Of a DNA stretch of 64,000 nucleotides, positions 22,355 through 29,835 are shown in pieces. A program made the translations under genes and the position numbers. Location of the stretch: NCBI RefSeq assembly GCF_000445125.1, contig NZ_ATHL01000127.1, positions 50,856-114,855 of the forward strand, given 5' to 3'. Within the stretch, counting starts at the first letter, position 1; each line of letters starts with the position of its first letter. This stretch comes from Novosphingobium lindaniclasticum LE124. GTDB lineage: Bacteria; Pseudomonadota; Alphaproteobacteria; Sphingomonadales; Sphingomonadaceae. Under the pieces are notes generated by a model. The model saw only the letters and a list, made by a program, of their open reading frames with translations. It had not been told where the DNA came from and ran no database searches.

Positions 22355-24112
22355 ATGGGTCTTATCGTAGACAATTTCGCCGGCGGCGGCGGAGCATCGA
22401 CCGGCATTGAGGCCGCGCTCGGCCGCGCCGTGGATATCGCCATCAACCACGACGAAGAGGCGATCCGCATGCACGAGGCCAATCACCCTGGCACACGGCA
22501 CATCAGGAACAACATTTGGCAGATCGACCCGAAGGAAGTGACCGGCGGGCAGCCCGTCGACCTCGCGTGGTTCTCGCCGGACTGCAAACATTTCAGCAAG
22601 GCGAAGGGCGGCAAGCCCCGGGAGAAGTCGATCCGTGACCTCGCATGGGTAGTGGTGCTCTGGGCGCAGCGCGTCCGGCCCTCGCTGATCCTGCTGGAGA
22701 ACGTCGAAGAGTTCCGCACCTGGGGCCCGCTCTGCGATAAGGGCTTCCCGATCAAGGAACGCGCGGGCGAGACCTTCGACAAGTGGCAGCGCGAGCTGCG
22801 CAAGGCGGGCTACAAAATCCAGTGGAAGGAGCTGCGCGCCTGCGACTACGGCGCGCCGACGATCCGAAAGCGTTTCTTCATGATCGCCCGCTGCGATGGC
22901 AAGCCGATCGTCTGGCCGGAGCCGACGCACGGCAAGCCCGGCTCGCCCGAGGTTCTGAGCGGCAAGCGCAAGCCATGGCGCACAGCGGCAGAGATCATCG
23001 ACTGGTCGATACCGTGCCCGTCGATCTTCGAACGCAAGAAGCCGCTGGCCGAAAAGACCCTGCGTCGCATCGCGCACGGAATCATGAAGTTCGTGGTCAA
23101 CAACCCGGCACCGTTCATTGTGCCTATTTGCAACACGAATTGGGCGGGCGACCGCTTCTATCCGGGCAATGAACCCCTGCGGACAATCACGACGGCCAAG
23201 GGTGGCGAAATGGCTGTCGTCATGCCGCACGTGACGAAGTTTCGTTCCGGCGCGATCGGCCATGCCGTCGACGAACCGCTGCACACCGTCACCGCGAACA
23301 GCTTCGTGAAGCGGCCGGGCGGCAGCGCACCGCTCGGCGTGGTGGCCGCCGTCCTTGAGCGGCAATTCGGTAAGAGCGCGGGGGCCGACCCGCAAGAGCC
23401 CCTTCCGACAGTCACGGCCGGCGGTGGAGGCAAGACGGCCGCCGTGTGCGCCTTCATGCAGAAGTTCGCGCAGAACGGTCAGGGCGTAGATCCCTCCGAG
23501 CCGCTGCATACAGTCATGGCGGGCGCCCCGCGGCACGCTGTGGTCTGCGCGCATCTGGAGCAGGCGAACGGCGGACCGAACAACGAGAACCTTGCCGGGC
23601 GGGCTGCCGATGCGCCGCTGTCCACTGTCGCGACCAGCGGCAGCCAACAGCGCCTCGTGACCTCCAACCTCGTCAAGCTGCGCGGAACCTGCCGCGACGG
23701 TTCAAGCGTCGAGGAGCCGTTGCACACGGTCAGCGCCGGCGGCACCCACATGGGCGAGGTCCGCGCCTTCCTGATAAAGTACTACGGCAACGAGCAAGAC
23801 GGCCATGGCCTCGGTAGCCCGCTTGGCACTGTGACGGTTCAGGACCGCTTTGGCCTCGTCACGGTGATGATCGAGGGCGAAGAATACGTCATCGTCGATA
23901 TCGGCATGCGCATGCTCTCGCCGCGCGAGCTGTTCAACGCGCAGGGCTTCCCCGCCGACTACCAAATCGAGACGGACGCGCACGGTAAGCCGATCACGAA
24001 GACGGCCCAAGTCGCCAAGTGCGGGAACAGCGTGCCCCCGCCGATGTCTGATGCGCTGGTGCGCGCCAACATGGCGGACGAGATCGCCGAGCGGGAGGCC
24101 CGAGCGGCATGA
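22355..24112 (+). CDS. DNA cytosine-C5 methyltransferase with repeated target region
   Basis: A 585-residue enzyme. Motif I (F-A-G-G-G-G-A-S, residues 8-15) binds SAM; motif IV carries the catalytic Cys77 in S-P-D-C-K-H-F-S; motif VI is ENV at 115-117; motif VIII is 'aPTiRKRFF' near residue 170; motif X is 'QVAKCGNSVPPPM' near 552. Between motifs VIII and IX, residues about 270-500 hold seven copies of an 'EPL-x-TV-T/S-A' unit spaced 34-41 residues apart, an enlarged, repeat-built target-recognition region. The phage probably uses it to protect its DNA from host restriction. GGAG lies upstream of the ATG. Confidence 0.9.
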   Translation: MGLIVDNFAGGGGASTGIEAALGRAVDIAINHDEEAIRMHEANHPGTRHIRNNIWQIDPKEVTGGQPVDLAWFSPDCKHFSKAKGGKPREKSIRDLAWVVVLWAQRVRPSLILLENVEEFRTWGPLCDKGFPIKERAGETFDKWQRELRKAGYKIQWKELRACDYGAPTIRKRFFMIARCDGKPIVWPEPTHGKPGSPEVLSGKRKPWRTAAEIIDWSIPCPSIFERKKPLAEKTLRRIAHGIMKFVVNNPAPFIVPICNTNWAGDRFYPGNEPLRTITTAKGGEMAVVMPHVTKFRSGAIGHAVDEPLHTVTANSFVKRPGGSAPLGVVAAVLERQFGKSAGADPQEPLPTVTAGGGGKTAAVCAFMQKFAQNGQGVDPSEPLHTVMAGAPRHAVVCAHLEQANGGPNNENLAGRAADAPLSTVATSGSQQRLVTSNLVKLRGTCRDGSSVEEPLHTVSAGGTHMGEVRAFLIKYYGNEQDGHGLGSPLGTVTVQDRFGLVTVMIEGEEYVIVDIGMRMLSPRELFNAQGFPADYQIETDAHGKPITKTAQVAKCGNSVPPPMSDALVRANMADEIAEREARAA

Positions 24113-24852
24113 GCCACATCGTTAAGATCGGAGCCGCCACCCTCTACCTCGGCGACGCTTACGAGATCCGCCCCACGCTTGGCTTCCACGACGCCGACGT
24201 CATGGACCCACCCTACCTGTTCAACAACTCCGGCGGCGGAGCCTATCGTGCTGCCAGGGGCGCGAGCGACCAGATCGTTACCGAGGGGCTCGATCGCGGG
24301 TTCGATCATGCCATCGTGAGCCCGGAGCTTTGCGGCGCAGTCGTCATCTTCTGCCACAATGACCAGCTCGGCGACCTGATCCCGGCTATCGTCGAAGACG
24401 AGCTGAACGACTTTGACGCGCTGCTTGTCGCCGACATGTTCGCCGCTCTCCGGCCGAAATTCCGGCGGGCAGCGCTGCTGGCGTGGATCAAGCCGAACCC
24501 GGCGCCACACCGGAACAAGCACTACCTGGCCGACATCGAGCCCTACATTCACGCCTGGAACCAAGGGTTCGCCCCGGTTGGCGACCACCACGATATGCAT
24601 CGCTGGATCAACGCCGGGTCCATGCCGTCGAAGGTCTACGGACATCCGACCGTCAAGCCCGACGCCGTTATGGACAAGATCATCCGGAACGTCGCCGGGG
24701 AATCGGTCTGCGATCCCTTCATGGGCACTGGCTCGACAGGCGTGGCGGCCATACGCGCCGGCAAGAGGTTCGTCGGCATCGAGCGCAATCCCGCGCATTT
24801 CGAAACCGCCTGCCGCCGCATCGAGGACGCTGTCTCGATGGGGGCAGCATGA
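24109..24852 (+). CDS. DNA N4-cytosine/N6-adenine methyltransferase, beta class
   Basis: A 247-residue methyltransferase. The catalytic motif IV, D-P-P-Y, is near residue 33 and the SAM-binding motif I, D-P-F-M-G-T-G-S-T-G, is near 203-212. This order (IV before I) defines the beta class. The C-terminal 'GkrFvGIErnpahFetAcrRIe' matches known enzymes. The start overlaps the end of the C5 methyltransferase (ATGA), so both modifications are made together. No restriction nuclease lies next to it, which fits an antirestriction role. Confidence 0.88.
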   Translation: MSHIVKIGAATLYLGDAYEIRPTLGFHDADVMDPPYLFNNSGGGAYRAARGASDQIVTEGLDRGFDHAIVSPELCGAVVIFCHNDQLGDLIPAIVEDELNDFDALLVADMFAALRPKFRRAALLAWIKPNPAPHRNKHYLADIEPYIHAWNQGFAPVGDHHDMHRWINAGSMPSKVYGHPTVKPDAVMDKIIRNVAGESVCDPFMGTGSTGVAAIRAGKRFVGIERNPAHFETACRRIEDAVSMGAA

Positions 24853-25037
24853 ACCTTCTCGATCCGGCAACCGACTGGACGAACCAAACGGTGGAGGAGC
24901 GCGCTGAGGCATGCGCCACCTTCCTCTTCACCTTTCGATTCATCGGCCACGCCGACCACTACCGCACCCAAAATCAGATCCGCGCGCGTGCCGACACCCA
25001 GCGCGAACAAAGAGCGAAAGGAAATCTCCATGGATAG
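24849..25037 (+). CDS. Small phage protein, unknown function
   Basis: A 62-residue protein whose ATG overlaps the stop of the amino-methyltransferase (ATGA). It has a short N-terminal helix, then 'eeRAeacAtFLFTfRFIgHADHYrtqNqIRARAdtQReqRak', a charged helix with histidines. No family is recognised. Coupling on both sides supports expression. Confidence 0.55.
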   Translation: MNLLDPATDWTNQTVEERAEACATFLFTFRFIGHADHYRTQNQIRARADTQREQRAKGNLHG

Positions 25038-25470
25038 GGCGAAAGCACTGCTATCGCTGGCGCGAGTATGTGAAGGCTCGCACCCGTGGGCCATCAACAT
25101 CGACTGCGCAGTCTTCGCGACGCTGTATCCAGACAAGTTCAGCAATGAAGATTCAGCCGCTCAATACGCCCGTCTGAATTGGACCCGCAACCTGGCAGAT
25201 CGGCAGTGGCTTGGCGCCATCGGCATGCTTCAATACTCCGCGTCCCTCGACGCGGCGATGACTCTTGTTCCTGCGGGCTGCCTTCACATGACCCGAACCA
25301 TCTGGGACGCGGCCGGCAAACCAGTGGGCCTCGCGCGCATCGATAAGTATGAGGGCAGCGGCGCCGCGATGATGTGGGCCGATGGCTTCGATGCTGTGGC
25401 TGCCACCCCGGCACTTGCGCTCTGTGCCGCTGTCCTACGAGCGCGCGCTGCGGAGGTCGCCAATGGCTGA
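25030..25470 (+). CDS. Phage protein of unknown function
   Basis: A 146-residue protein from the ATG at 25030, which overlaps the previous gene by eight bases and has AAAGGAAA upstream. The N-terminal half is helical ('dRAKaLLsLarvcegs...inidcavfatLYPdkF'). The central segment has tryptophans and a 'WtRnLadrqWlgaigmLqysasLDAamtLvP' phrase; a similar phrase occurs in phage proteins of unknown function that help estimate taxon-specific cargo, but I assign no family. Confidence 0.6.
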   Translation: MDRAKALLSLARVCEGSHPWAINIDCAVFATLYPDKFSNEDSAAQYARLNWTRNLADRQWLGAIGMLQYSASLDAAMTLVPAGCLHMTRTIWDAAGKPVGLARIDKYEGSGAAMMWADGFDAVAATPALALCAAVLRARAAEVANG

Positions 25471-26278
25471 AAAAGGCATCATCTTCAGCGCAGCAATGGT
25501 CGTCGCGCTGCTCGCCGGTCGCAAGACGCAAACGCGGCGGTTGATCAAGCTCCCTAAGGAGTTCAGCCGCCCCGACATGGGGGGCTGGGAAGCAACCGCT
25601 ACTGGCGGCGAGGGCGTCTTCACAATAGCCAAGGGCAAGCGGTTACCGGTTCCCGAGCGTGCTGCTATCTGGAACCAAACCACTGGCACGACGATCGGCA
25701 TGCCCTACGCCGTCGGCGATAAGCTTTATGTACGCGAGACATGCCGCGCAATCGAACGGAAATCCGGTCAGGATCAGTTTCAGTATCGCGCGACCATCGA
25801 TAGGGAAGACGAAGACGCCGAAAACGTGCCCAACGAGCCGGACGCCGGTGGCTGGGGCGACCTGTCGATCTATGGAAGAGGCAAGCGCGATCGGAAGAAT
25901 TTCGCAACTTGCGATGATGATCTGACCTTCGCAGGCCCATGGGTGCCCGCTATCCACGCGCCTCGCTCGACTTCGCGGCTCTGGCTGGCAGTCACCGACG
26001 TTCGAGTGCAGCGCCTCCAGGAGTGCAGCGAGGCTGATGCAAAGGCCGAGGGTATCGAAGGATTTGCCTGCATCGGTGGGCAGGCTTGGCGCGACTACAG
26101 CGGCGGCCCCGGATTCAACATGACCGATCCCCGGACCCCAGCACGGCGCAGCTATTCCACTCTTTGGGACAGCCTCCACACCGCCGAGGGCGCCCGCTGG
26201 CAGGACAACCCCTGGATCGTGGCCGTCAGCTTCGACGTGCATCGCGGCAACATCGATGCGGAGACCGCAAATGGCTGA
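25463..26278 (+). CDS. Phage ASCH-domain-like protein
   Basis: A 271-residue protein with an ASCH-type opening ('giiFsaamVvAlLAGRKTQTRRlIk') followed by a basic, strand-rich middle ('mpyaVGDklYVRETcrai', about residues 75-100) and a C-terminal helical/strand region including 'lWlaVtdVRvqrLQecseaDakAEGIE'. Phages often carry such proteins and they are thought to bind nucleic acids or nucleotides, possibly modified ones; the molecular function is not established. It is in one operon with two DNA methyltransferases. The ATG at 25463 overlaps the previous stop by eight bases. Confidence 0.8.
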   Translation: MAEKGIIFSAAMVVALLAGRKTQTRRLIKLPKEFSRPDMGGWEATATGGEGVFTIAKGKRLPVPERAAIWNQTTGTTIGMPYAVGDKLYVRETCRAIERKSGQDQFQYRATIDREDEDAENVPNEPDAGGWGDLSIYGRGKRDRKNFATCDDDLTFAGPWVPAIHAPRSTSRLWLAVTDVRVQRLQECSEADAKAEGIEGFACIGGQAWRDYSGGPGFNMTDPRTPARRSYSTLWDSLHTAEGARWQDNPWIVAVSFDVHRGNIDAETANG

Positions 26279-27296
26279 GAACAGCGCAATCGAGTGGACC
26301 CACCACACCTTCAACCCGTGGATCGGCTGCACCAAGGTCGGCCCCGGCTGCGATAACTGCTACGCTGCCGACCTCGCAACCGTCCGCATGGGCGTTAAGT
26401 GGGGCGCGGGTGAAGATCGCCGCCATACCGCTGAGTCGACGTGGAAGCAGCCGCGCGCTTGGAACCGAAAGGCCGAAGCGGCCGGAATCCGGTACCGCGT
26501 GTTCTGCGCCTCGCTCGCCGACGTGTTCGACAACGAGGTGCCTGCCGAGTGGCGCGCCGAGCTGTTCCAGCTGATCCGTGAGACGCCACACCTCGATTGG
26601 CTGCTGGTGACCAAGCGCATCGGCAATGCCGCTAAGATGGCCGAGGCTGCTGGAGGATGGCCCGGCAACATCTGGCTGGGAGCCACGATCGTGAACCAGG
26701 TCGAAGCCGACCGCGACATTCCGAAGCTGCTGCAGACGAATGGCCCGCGCTACCGGTTCCTGTCCATGGAGCCGCTGCTGGGCGAGGTGAACATCGAGCC
26801 ATGGCTAAACCCTGATAAGACCTGCCAAGGCTGTGATGACGGCGAAGGCTACGGCAACCGTTGCAGCAGAACCGATATACCGCGCCGGGAGGAGTGCCCG
26901 TGGAATCAGGCTGTTCAGATCGTGACGGATCATGGCCCGTATGCTGACGACGGCGAACCTGCATCGGTTTCGTGCGACGTGCGAACACTGGATTGGGTCA
27001 TTGTTGGAGGTGAAAGCGGGTCGCATGCGCGACCGATGCACCCGGGCTGGGCGCGCAGCCTGCGCGATCAGTGTGAGGAGGCAGGCGTCCCGTTCCTGTT
27101 CAAGCAGTGGGGCGAGTACGTGCCCGCAGGCGATCATCTGGAAGAAGATACCCCCGCCAACCTTCGGCTGAGGAGAGGCGATCGCTGCCATGTCTTCCCC
27201 GACCATCATCTGATGGCCCGTGTCGGGAAGAAAGCCGCTGGCCGCCTGCTCGATGGCGTCCAGCACGACGGATACCCGGAGGCACACCACCCATGA
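26271..27296 (+). CDS. Phage Gp37/Gp68 family protein (DUF5131)
   Basis: A 341-residue protein with the family's opening 'siEWThhTFNPWiGCtkvgpGCdnCYA', giving three cysteines at residues 20, 27 and 30. That C-x6-C-x2-C spacing resembles a radical-SAM-type cluster site, and related domains contain radical SAM-like folds. 'WlGaTivnq.eadrdIpkLLqt...yRFlSmEPLLGe' and 'DWVIVGGESGshARPMhPgWaRslRdQCeeagVPFlFKQWGEy' are typical. A cysteine-rich insert near residues 190-215 may bind zinc. Biochemical function is unknown. Its start overlaps the ASCH gene stop. Confidence 0.85.
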   Translation: MAENSAIEWTHHTFNPWIGCTKVGPGCDNCYAADLATVRMGVKWGAGEDRRHTAESTWKQPRAWNRKAEAAGIRYRVFCASLADVFDNEVPAEWRAELFQLIRETPHLDWLLVTKRIGNAAKMAEAAGGWPGNIWLGATIVNQVEADRDIPKLLQTNGPRYRFLSMEPLLGEVNIEPWLNPDKTCQGCDDGEGYGNRCSRTDIPRREECPWNQAVQIVTDHGPYADDGEPASVSCDVRTLDWVIVGGESGSHARPMHPGWARSLRDQCEEAGVPFLFKQWGEYVPAGDHLEEDTPANLRLRRGDRCHVFPDHHLMARVGKKAAGRLLDGVQHDGYPEAHHP

Positions 27297-27493
27297 CGAC
27301 AAAACGCCGCCTAGTGCCGGAAAGCGAGGTCCGGCGCGTGCTGGACCTGTTCCGGGACTATGGCCTGCCGATCGGCTCCGTTGACATCCGGGGCGACGGC
27401 GTGACTATCCACCCCCCTGCGGCAACGGCAGGGAATGCATATGACGCCTGGAAGGCGAAGGACCAGAATCGTGAGCGGACTGCACGTCGTTAG
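27293..27493 (+). CDS. Small phage protein before integrase
   Basis: A 66-residue protein whose ATG overlaps the DUF5131 stop (ATGA). It has a basic N-terminus and one helix ('pEseVrRVLdLFRdYGLPigsvdIRGDGVtIhPPaa') followed by a polar tail. Such proteins commonly precede integrases in alphaproteobacterial prophages, but I cannot say it is an excisionase because it has no helix-turn-helix. It overlaps the annotated integrase start by 59 bases. Confidence 0.6.
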   Translation: MTTKRRLVPESEVRRVLDLFRDYGLPIGSVDIRGDGVTIHPPAATAGNAYDAWKAKDQNRERTARR

Positions 27494-28484
27494 CAAAACC
27501 CGGAAGGCGGGCCAGCGCTGGTACGTCTACGCCTGGCGCGGCGGCCCCTGCATCTACCAGCAGGACGGTGCGCGGCCAGTCATCACGCCCGATATCCTCG
27601 GCGCTCAGCAACGCGCCTTGCAGGACAGCTTCGGCGGACAATCCGAGGACGATATCGACGCGATCATCGCAGGCTATGAGGCCAGCCCTGACTTCACGAC
27701 CAAGAAGGACAGCACGAAGCGGGACTACCGCCGCTGGCTGACCCGCATATCCGAGCGATTCGGCAACACCCCTCTCTCCGCTTTCGAGGATCGGCGCATG
27801 CGCGGCGACATCATCGAATGGCGTGATCTGTGGCAGGACCAGCCCCGGACGGCCGACAAGGCGTCCGTCATGATGGCGACACTGCTGGGCTGGGCTGTCG
27901 AGAACGGCAAGATCGAGATCAACGTTGCTGCCGGCATCAAGCAGCTGCACCACGTAAACAAGGCAGATCAAGTCTGGGAGGACCGGCACTGGCAGGCTGT
28001 TCGCGCGGAAAAAGACTTCCCGGCGCACATCATGGATGCGCTGGAGCTGGCCCAGCTGACGGGCCTCCGACTCGGCGACCTGATTCGACTTGATTGGAAG
28101 TGCGTAGGCGAAAAGGCCATCATCGTCGAAAAGACCGGCAAGCGCGGCGGCCGTGCAGTTATCCCGATCTATGACGATCTACGCAAATGGCTGGACGGTC
28201 GCAAAGACGAGCGAAGCGGCACGGTCCTGAAGAACAGCCGGAAGACCGCCTGGACGGAAAGTGGGCTCGAAACAGTCTGGCAGCGCCGCAAGCCGGAAGG
28301 CTTTGATCGCGTGATCCACGACCTGCGCGGCACGTTCGTGACCAAGCTCGCGATCAAGGGACTTACTGACGAGGAGATCGCCAAGATCATCGGTTGGACC
28401 GCTAAGCGGATCGCCGAAATTCGTGCGCGCTATGTCGACGAAGCTCGGGTCATCATCAGCCTTGCCGAGCGCCTGTCCGCCTGA
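27435..28484 (+). CDS. int: Tyrosine integrase
   Basis: A 349-residue tyrosine recombinase. Residues 75-165 form the SAM-like core-binding domain. The catalytic domain has Arg212 in T-G-L-R-L-G-D, a likely Lys in the 'EKTGKRGG' hairpin, His295 and Arg298 in H-D-L-R-G, Trp321 replacing the usual histidine in 'IIGWT', and nucleophile Tyr334. The N-terminus resembles arm-binding phage integrases. It ends 90 bases before tRNA-Met, whose 3' end is the likely attB. The start is uncertain: ATG 27435 or GTG 27471 would both fit; the latter reduces overlap with the previous gene. Confidence 0.93.
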   Translation: MHMTPGRRRTRIVSGLHVVSKTRKAGQRWYVYAWRGGPCIYQQDGARPVITPDILGAQQRALQDSFGGQSEDDIDAIIAGYEASPDFTTKKDSTKRDYRRWLTRISERFGNTPLSAFEDRRMRGDIIEWRDLWQDQPRTADKASVMMATLLGWAVENGKIEINVAAGIKQLHHVNKADQVWEDRHWQAVRAEKDFPAHIMDALELAQLTGLRLGDLIRLDWKCVGEKAIIVEKTGKRGGRAVIPIYDDLRKWLDGRKDERSGTVLKNSRKTAWTESGLETVWQRRKPEGFDRVIHDLRGTFVTKLAIKGLTDEEIAKIIGWTAKRIAEIRARYVDEARVIISLAERLSA

Positions 28485-28487
28485 AAA

Positions 28488-28552
28488 GTTTACAGTAGTT
28501 TGTAAACCGGCTCTTGCGGACCGTAAAAAGGCCCCAAAGGGCCGACCGTAAA
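28488..28552. repeat. Possible integrase arm-type repeats and hairpin at attR
   Basis: Between the integrase stop and tRNA-Met are an inverted repeat GTTTACA (28488-28494)/TGTAAAC (28501-28507), and direct repeats GACCGTAAA at 28519-28527 and 28544-28552 with a GGCCC-CAAA-GGGCC hairpin (28530-28543) between them. Short GTAAA-bearing repeats near an att site are typical of integrase or excisionase binding sites. The GC hairpin may also terminate the integrase transcript. Confidence 0.45.
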
Positions 28553-28574
28553 CCACTGATATTATGAGGGTTTT

Positions 28575-28610
28575 TGGTAGCGGAGGAGGGACTCGAACCC
28601 CCGACACGCG
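28575..28610. other. Probable attR within the 3' part of tRNA-Met
   Basis: The integrase lies on the 3' side of an intact tRNA-Met, so the attachment core should be the tRNA 3' end, most often the T-arm and acceptor half. Its exact limits need the left junction, which is outside the window. Confidence 0.5.
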
Positions 28611-28651
28611 GATTATGATTCCGCTGCTCTAACCAGCTGAGCTACTCCGCC
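28575..28651 (-). tRNA. tRNA-Met (anticodon CAT), prophage integration site
   Basis: Read on the minus strand from 28651, the 77-base gene begins GGCGGAGTAGCTCAG, has an anticodon stem GCGGA with loop ATCATAA (anticodon CAT), a standard GGTTCGAGTCC T-arm and an encoded CCA at the 3' end. The acceptor and D-arm match elongator tRNA-Met rather than initiator. The cloverleaf is intact, so integration restored the gene. Confidence 0.95.
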
Positions 28652-28759
28652 AAACCATGGCCGCCGCGTGGGAGGCTTGATCCGGTGCCCTACATCGCTG
28701 CCGGGCAGGTCGCGTCCTCTAGGGGCAAGGTTGGCATCGGTCAACACCCAAAAATGCGT

Positions 28760-29302
28760 TCACCCTCGAAAAGATACCGAGCGAATCGGCCGCCACAATC
28801 CACCCTCCCAGGCATAGAGGCCGAAACCCCGAAAGCGAAAGCGCGTGAGGCGGAGTTGCGGCCCAAGTTGCTGTTGCAAAACGCGCGCGGCGGCGGCGTC
28901 CACTTTGTTCTGGATAGTGATATGCAGCTTGAGCGGCCGGCTGTCCTGATCCGTCAGCAGGCCATGCATCCGCTCGGAGATCTCCACGTGCATGTCGGTC
29001 ATTTCCGGCGATTCGATCGCGATGGCGGTGCCTCCGCCCAGCTTCATCAGCCCTGATATCCGCGCCTCGGGGGGTTTGCTGCGGGCCAAGTAGCCGAGGA
29101 TCTGCAAGAGTTCGTCCTCCACGCCAGGCGGAAGCGCGTGGAACAATGTCACATGCGCGCGAAGGCGGTTCCTCTCGGGCGGGTAGTGGGCGCGGCGCAG
29201 ACTGTCGGCCCATTCGAGGATATCCGCCGGGAGCTCGGCGGTGATCAGCAGCGGCGCGCCCGGCTTGCGGTTCGGTGAAAGAACTTCATCCCGGCGGTTC
29301 AT
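28760..29302 (-). CDS. 2'-5' RNA ligase/cyclic phosphodiesterase family protein
   Basis: A 180-residue 2H phosphoesterase. The two H-x-T-type motifs are H-V-T-L near residue 50 (in 'RLRaHVTLFhaLPPg') and H-I-T-I near residue 126, which together form the active site that opens 2',3'-cyclic phosphates or joins 2'-5' ends. A strong AAGGAG lies upstream of the ATG. In sphingomonads it stands alone here next to the tRNA. The substrate cannot be told from sequence. Confidence 0.85.
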   Translation of the reverse strand: MNRRDEVLSPNRKPGAPLLITAELPADILEWADSLRRAHYPPERNRLRAHVTLFHALPPGVEDELLQILGYLARSKPPEARISGLMKLGGGTAIAIESPEMTDMHVEISERMHGLLTDQDSRPLKLHITIQNKVDAAAARVLQQQLGPQLRLTRFRFRGFGLYAWEGGLWRPIRSVSFRG

Positions 29303-29410
29303 GCGCCTGCTCCTTCATTTCCGTGCGCTCCTCCGCCAGATCGATTGCCAAGGGAATGTCCGCAGGGCAAGGATCGGCGGTTCCATCGTCATGGAAAAAG
29401 GACCGAGAAC

Positions 29411-29821
29411 ATGCCGAAGTTCCGGATCGTCGCCGTTCTCATCCTCTTGTGGAACCTGCTGGGCGATGTCGCCTATCTCATGCAGGCAACTGCGGATCTC
29501 GACGAGATCGCACGGCACGATCTAGTCCAGGCTCAAGCCTTTCGCGAGATGCCGGGATGGGTCTGGGCCGCCTACGCGATCGCAGTGGCCAGCGGCACGA
29601 TCGGCGCTGTCGTTCTCCTGATGCGCCGCCGCTGGGCCTGGGCGCTTTTCGCCTTGTCCCTCGCCGCAGTTTTCGTGCAGTTCGGCTGGACTTTCCTGAG
29701 CTTCGATATCGTGGCGGCGAAGGGGCCGTCTGCGGCACTGTTTCCGCTGCTGATCGTAACGATTGCCCTTGCTTCGACGATCTACGCCCGCCGCAAGCAG
29801 GCGGACGGCACGCTCACGTAG
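29411..29821 (+). CDS. Four-helix integral membrane protein, unknown function
   Basis: A 136-residue protein with four hydrophobic segments (about residues 5-22, 50-70, 74-92 and 105-126), so it sits in the inner membrane. AAAGGA lies upstream of the ATG. Short acidic loops connect the helices and no catalytic residues stand out. It is divergent from the 2'-5' ligase gene and convergent with mltG. Proteins of this length and pattern are common in sphingomonads without an assigned role. Confidence 0.75.
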   Translation: MPKFRIVAVLILLWNLLGDVAYLMQATADLDEIARHDLVQAQAFREMPGWVWAAYAIAVASGTIGAVVLLMRRRWAWALFALSLAAVFVQFGWTFLSFDIVAAKGPSAALFPLLIVTIALASTIYARRKQADGTLT

Positions 29822-29835
29822 CGCGCCTCGCTCCG

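Larger units (their letters stand above)
1..28574. mobile_element. Siphovirus-type prophage, right-hand part (left end outside window)
   Basis: A continuous set of phage genes runs from a tape measure protein cut by the left window edge to a tyrosine integrase at 27435-28484, next to the 3' end of tRNA-Met. Terminase, portal, ClpP-like protease, HK97 capsid and tail chaperone genes define an HK97-like siphovirus module. Immunity genes at 18.5-19.8 kb divide a leftward lytic arm from a rightward arm. No large gene looks broken, so the element may be functional, but lysis genes, tail tip genes and attL are not visible. The right boundary is inferred from the integrase and tRNA position. Confidence 0.95.

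Noticed and set aside
22179..22370. 63-codon frame just before the C5 methyltransferase
   Set aside because: It overlaps the methyltransferase start and has low-complexity, proline/arginine-rich content; I treat the 200-base gap as non-coding.
22292..23647. 451-codon minus-strand frame opposite the C5 methyltransferase
   Set aside because: The plus frame carries all methyltransferase motifs; the antisense frame is compositional.
1..28574. Prophage as a gene transfer agent
   Set aside because: An integrase, a CI-type repressor with operators and replication genes indicate a true prophage rather than a GTA.
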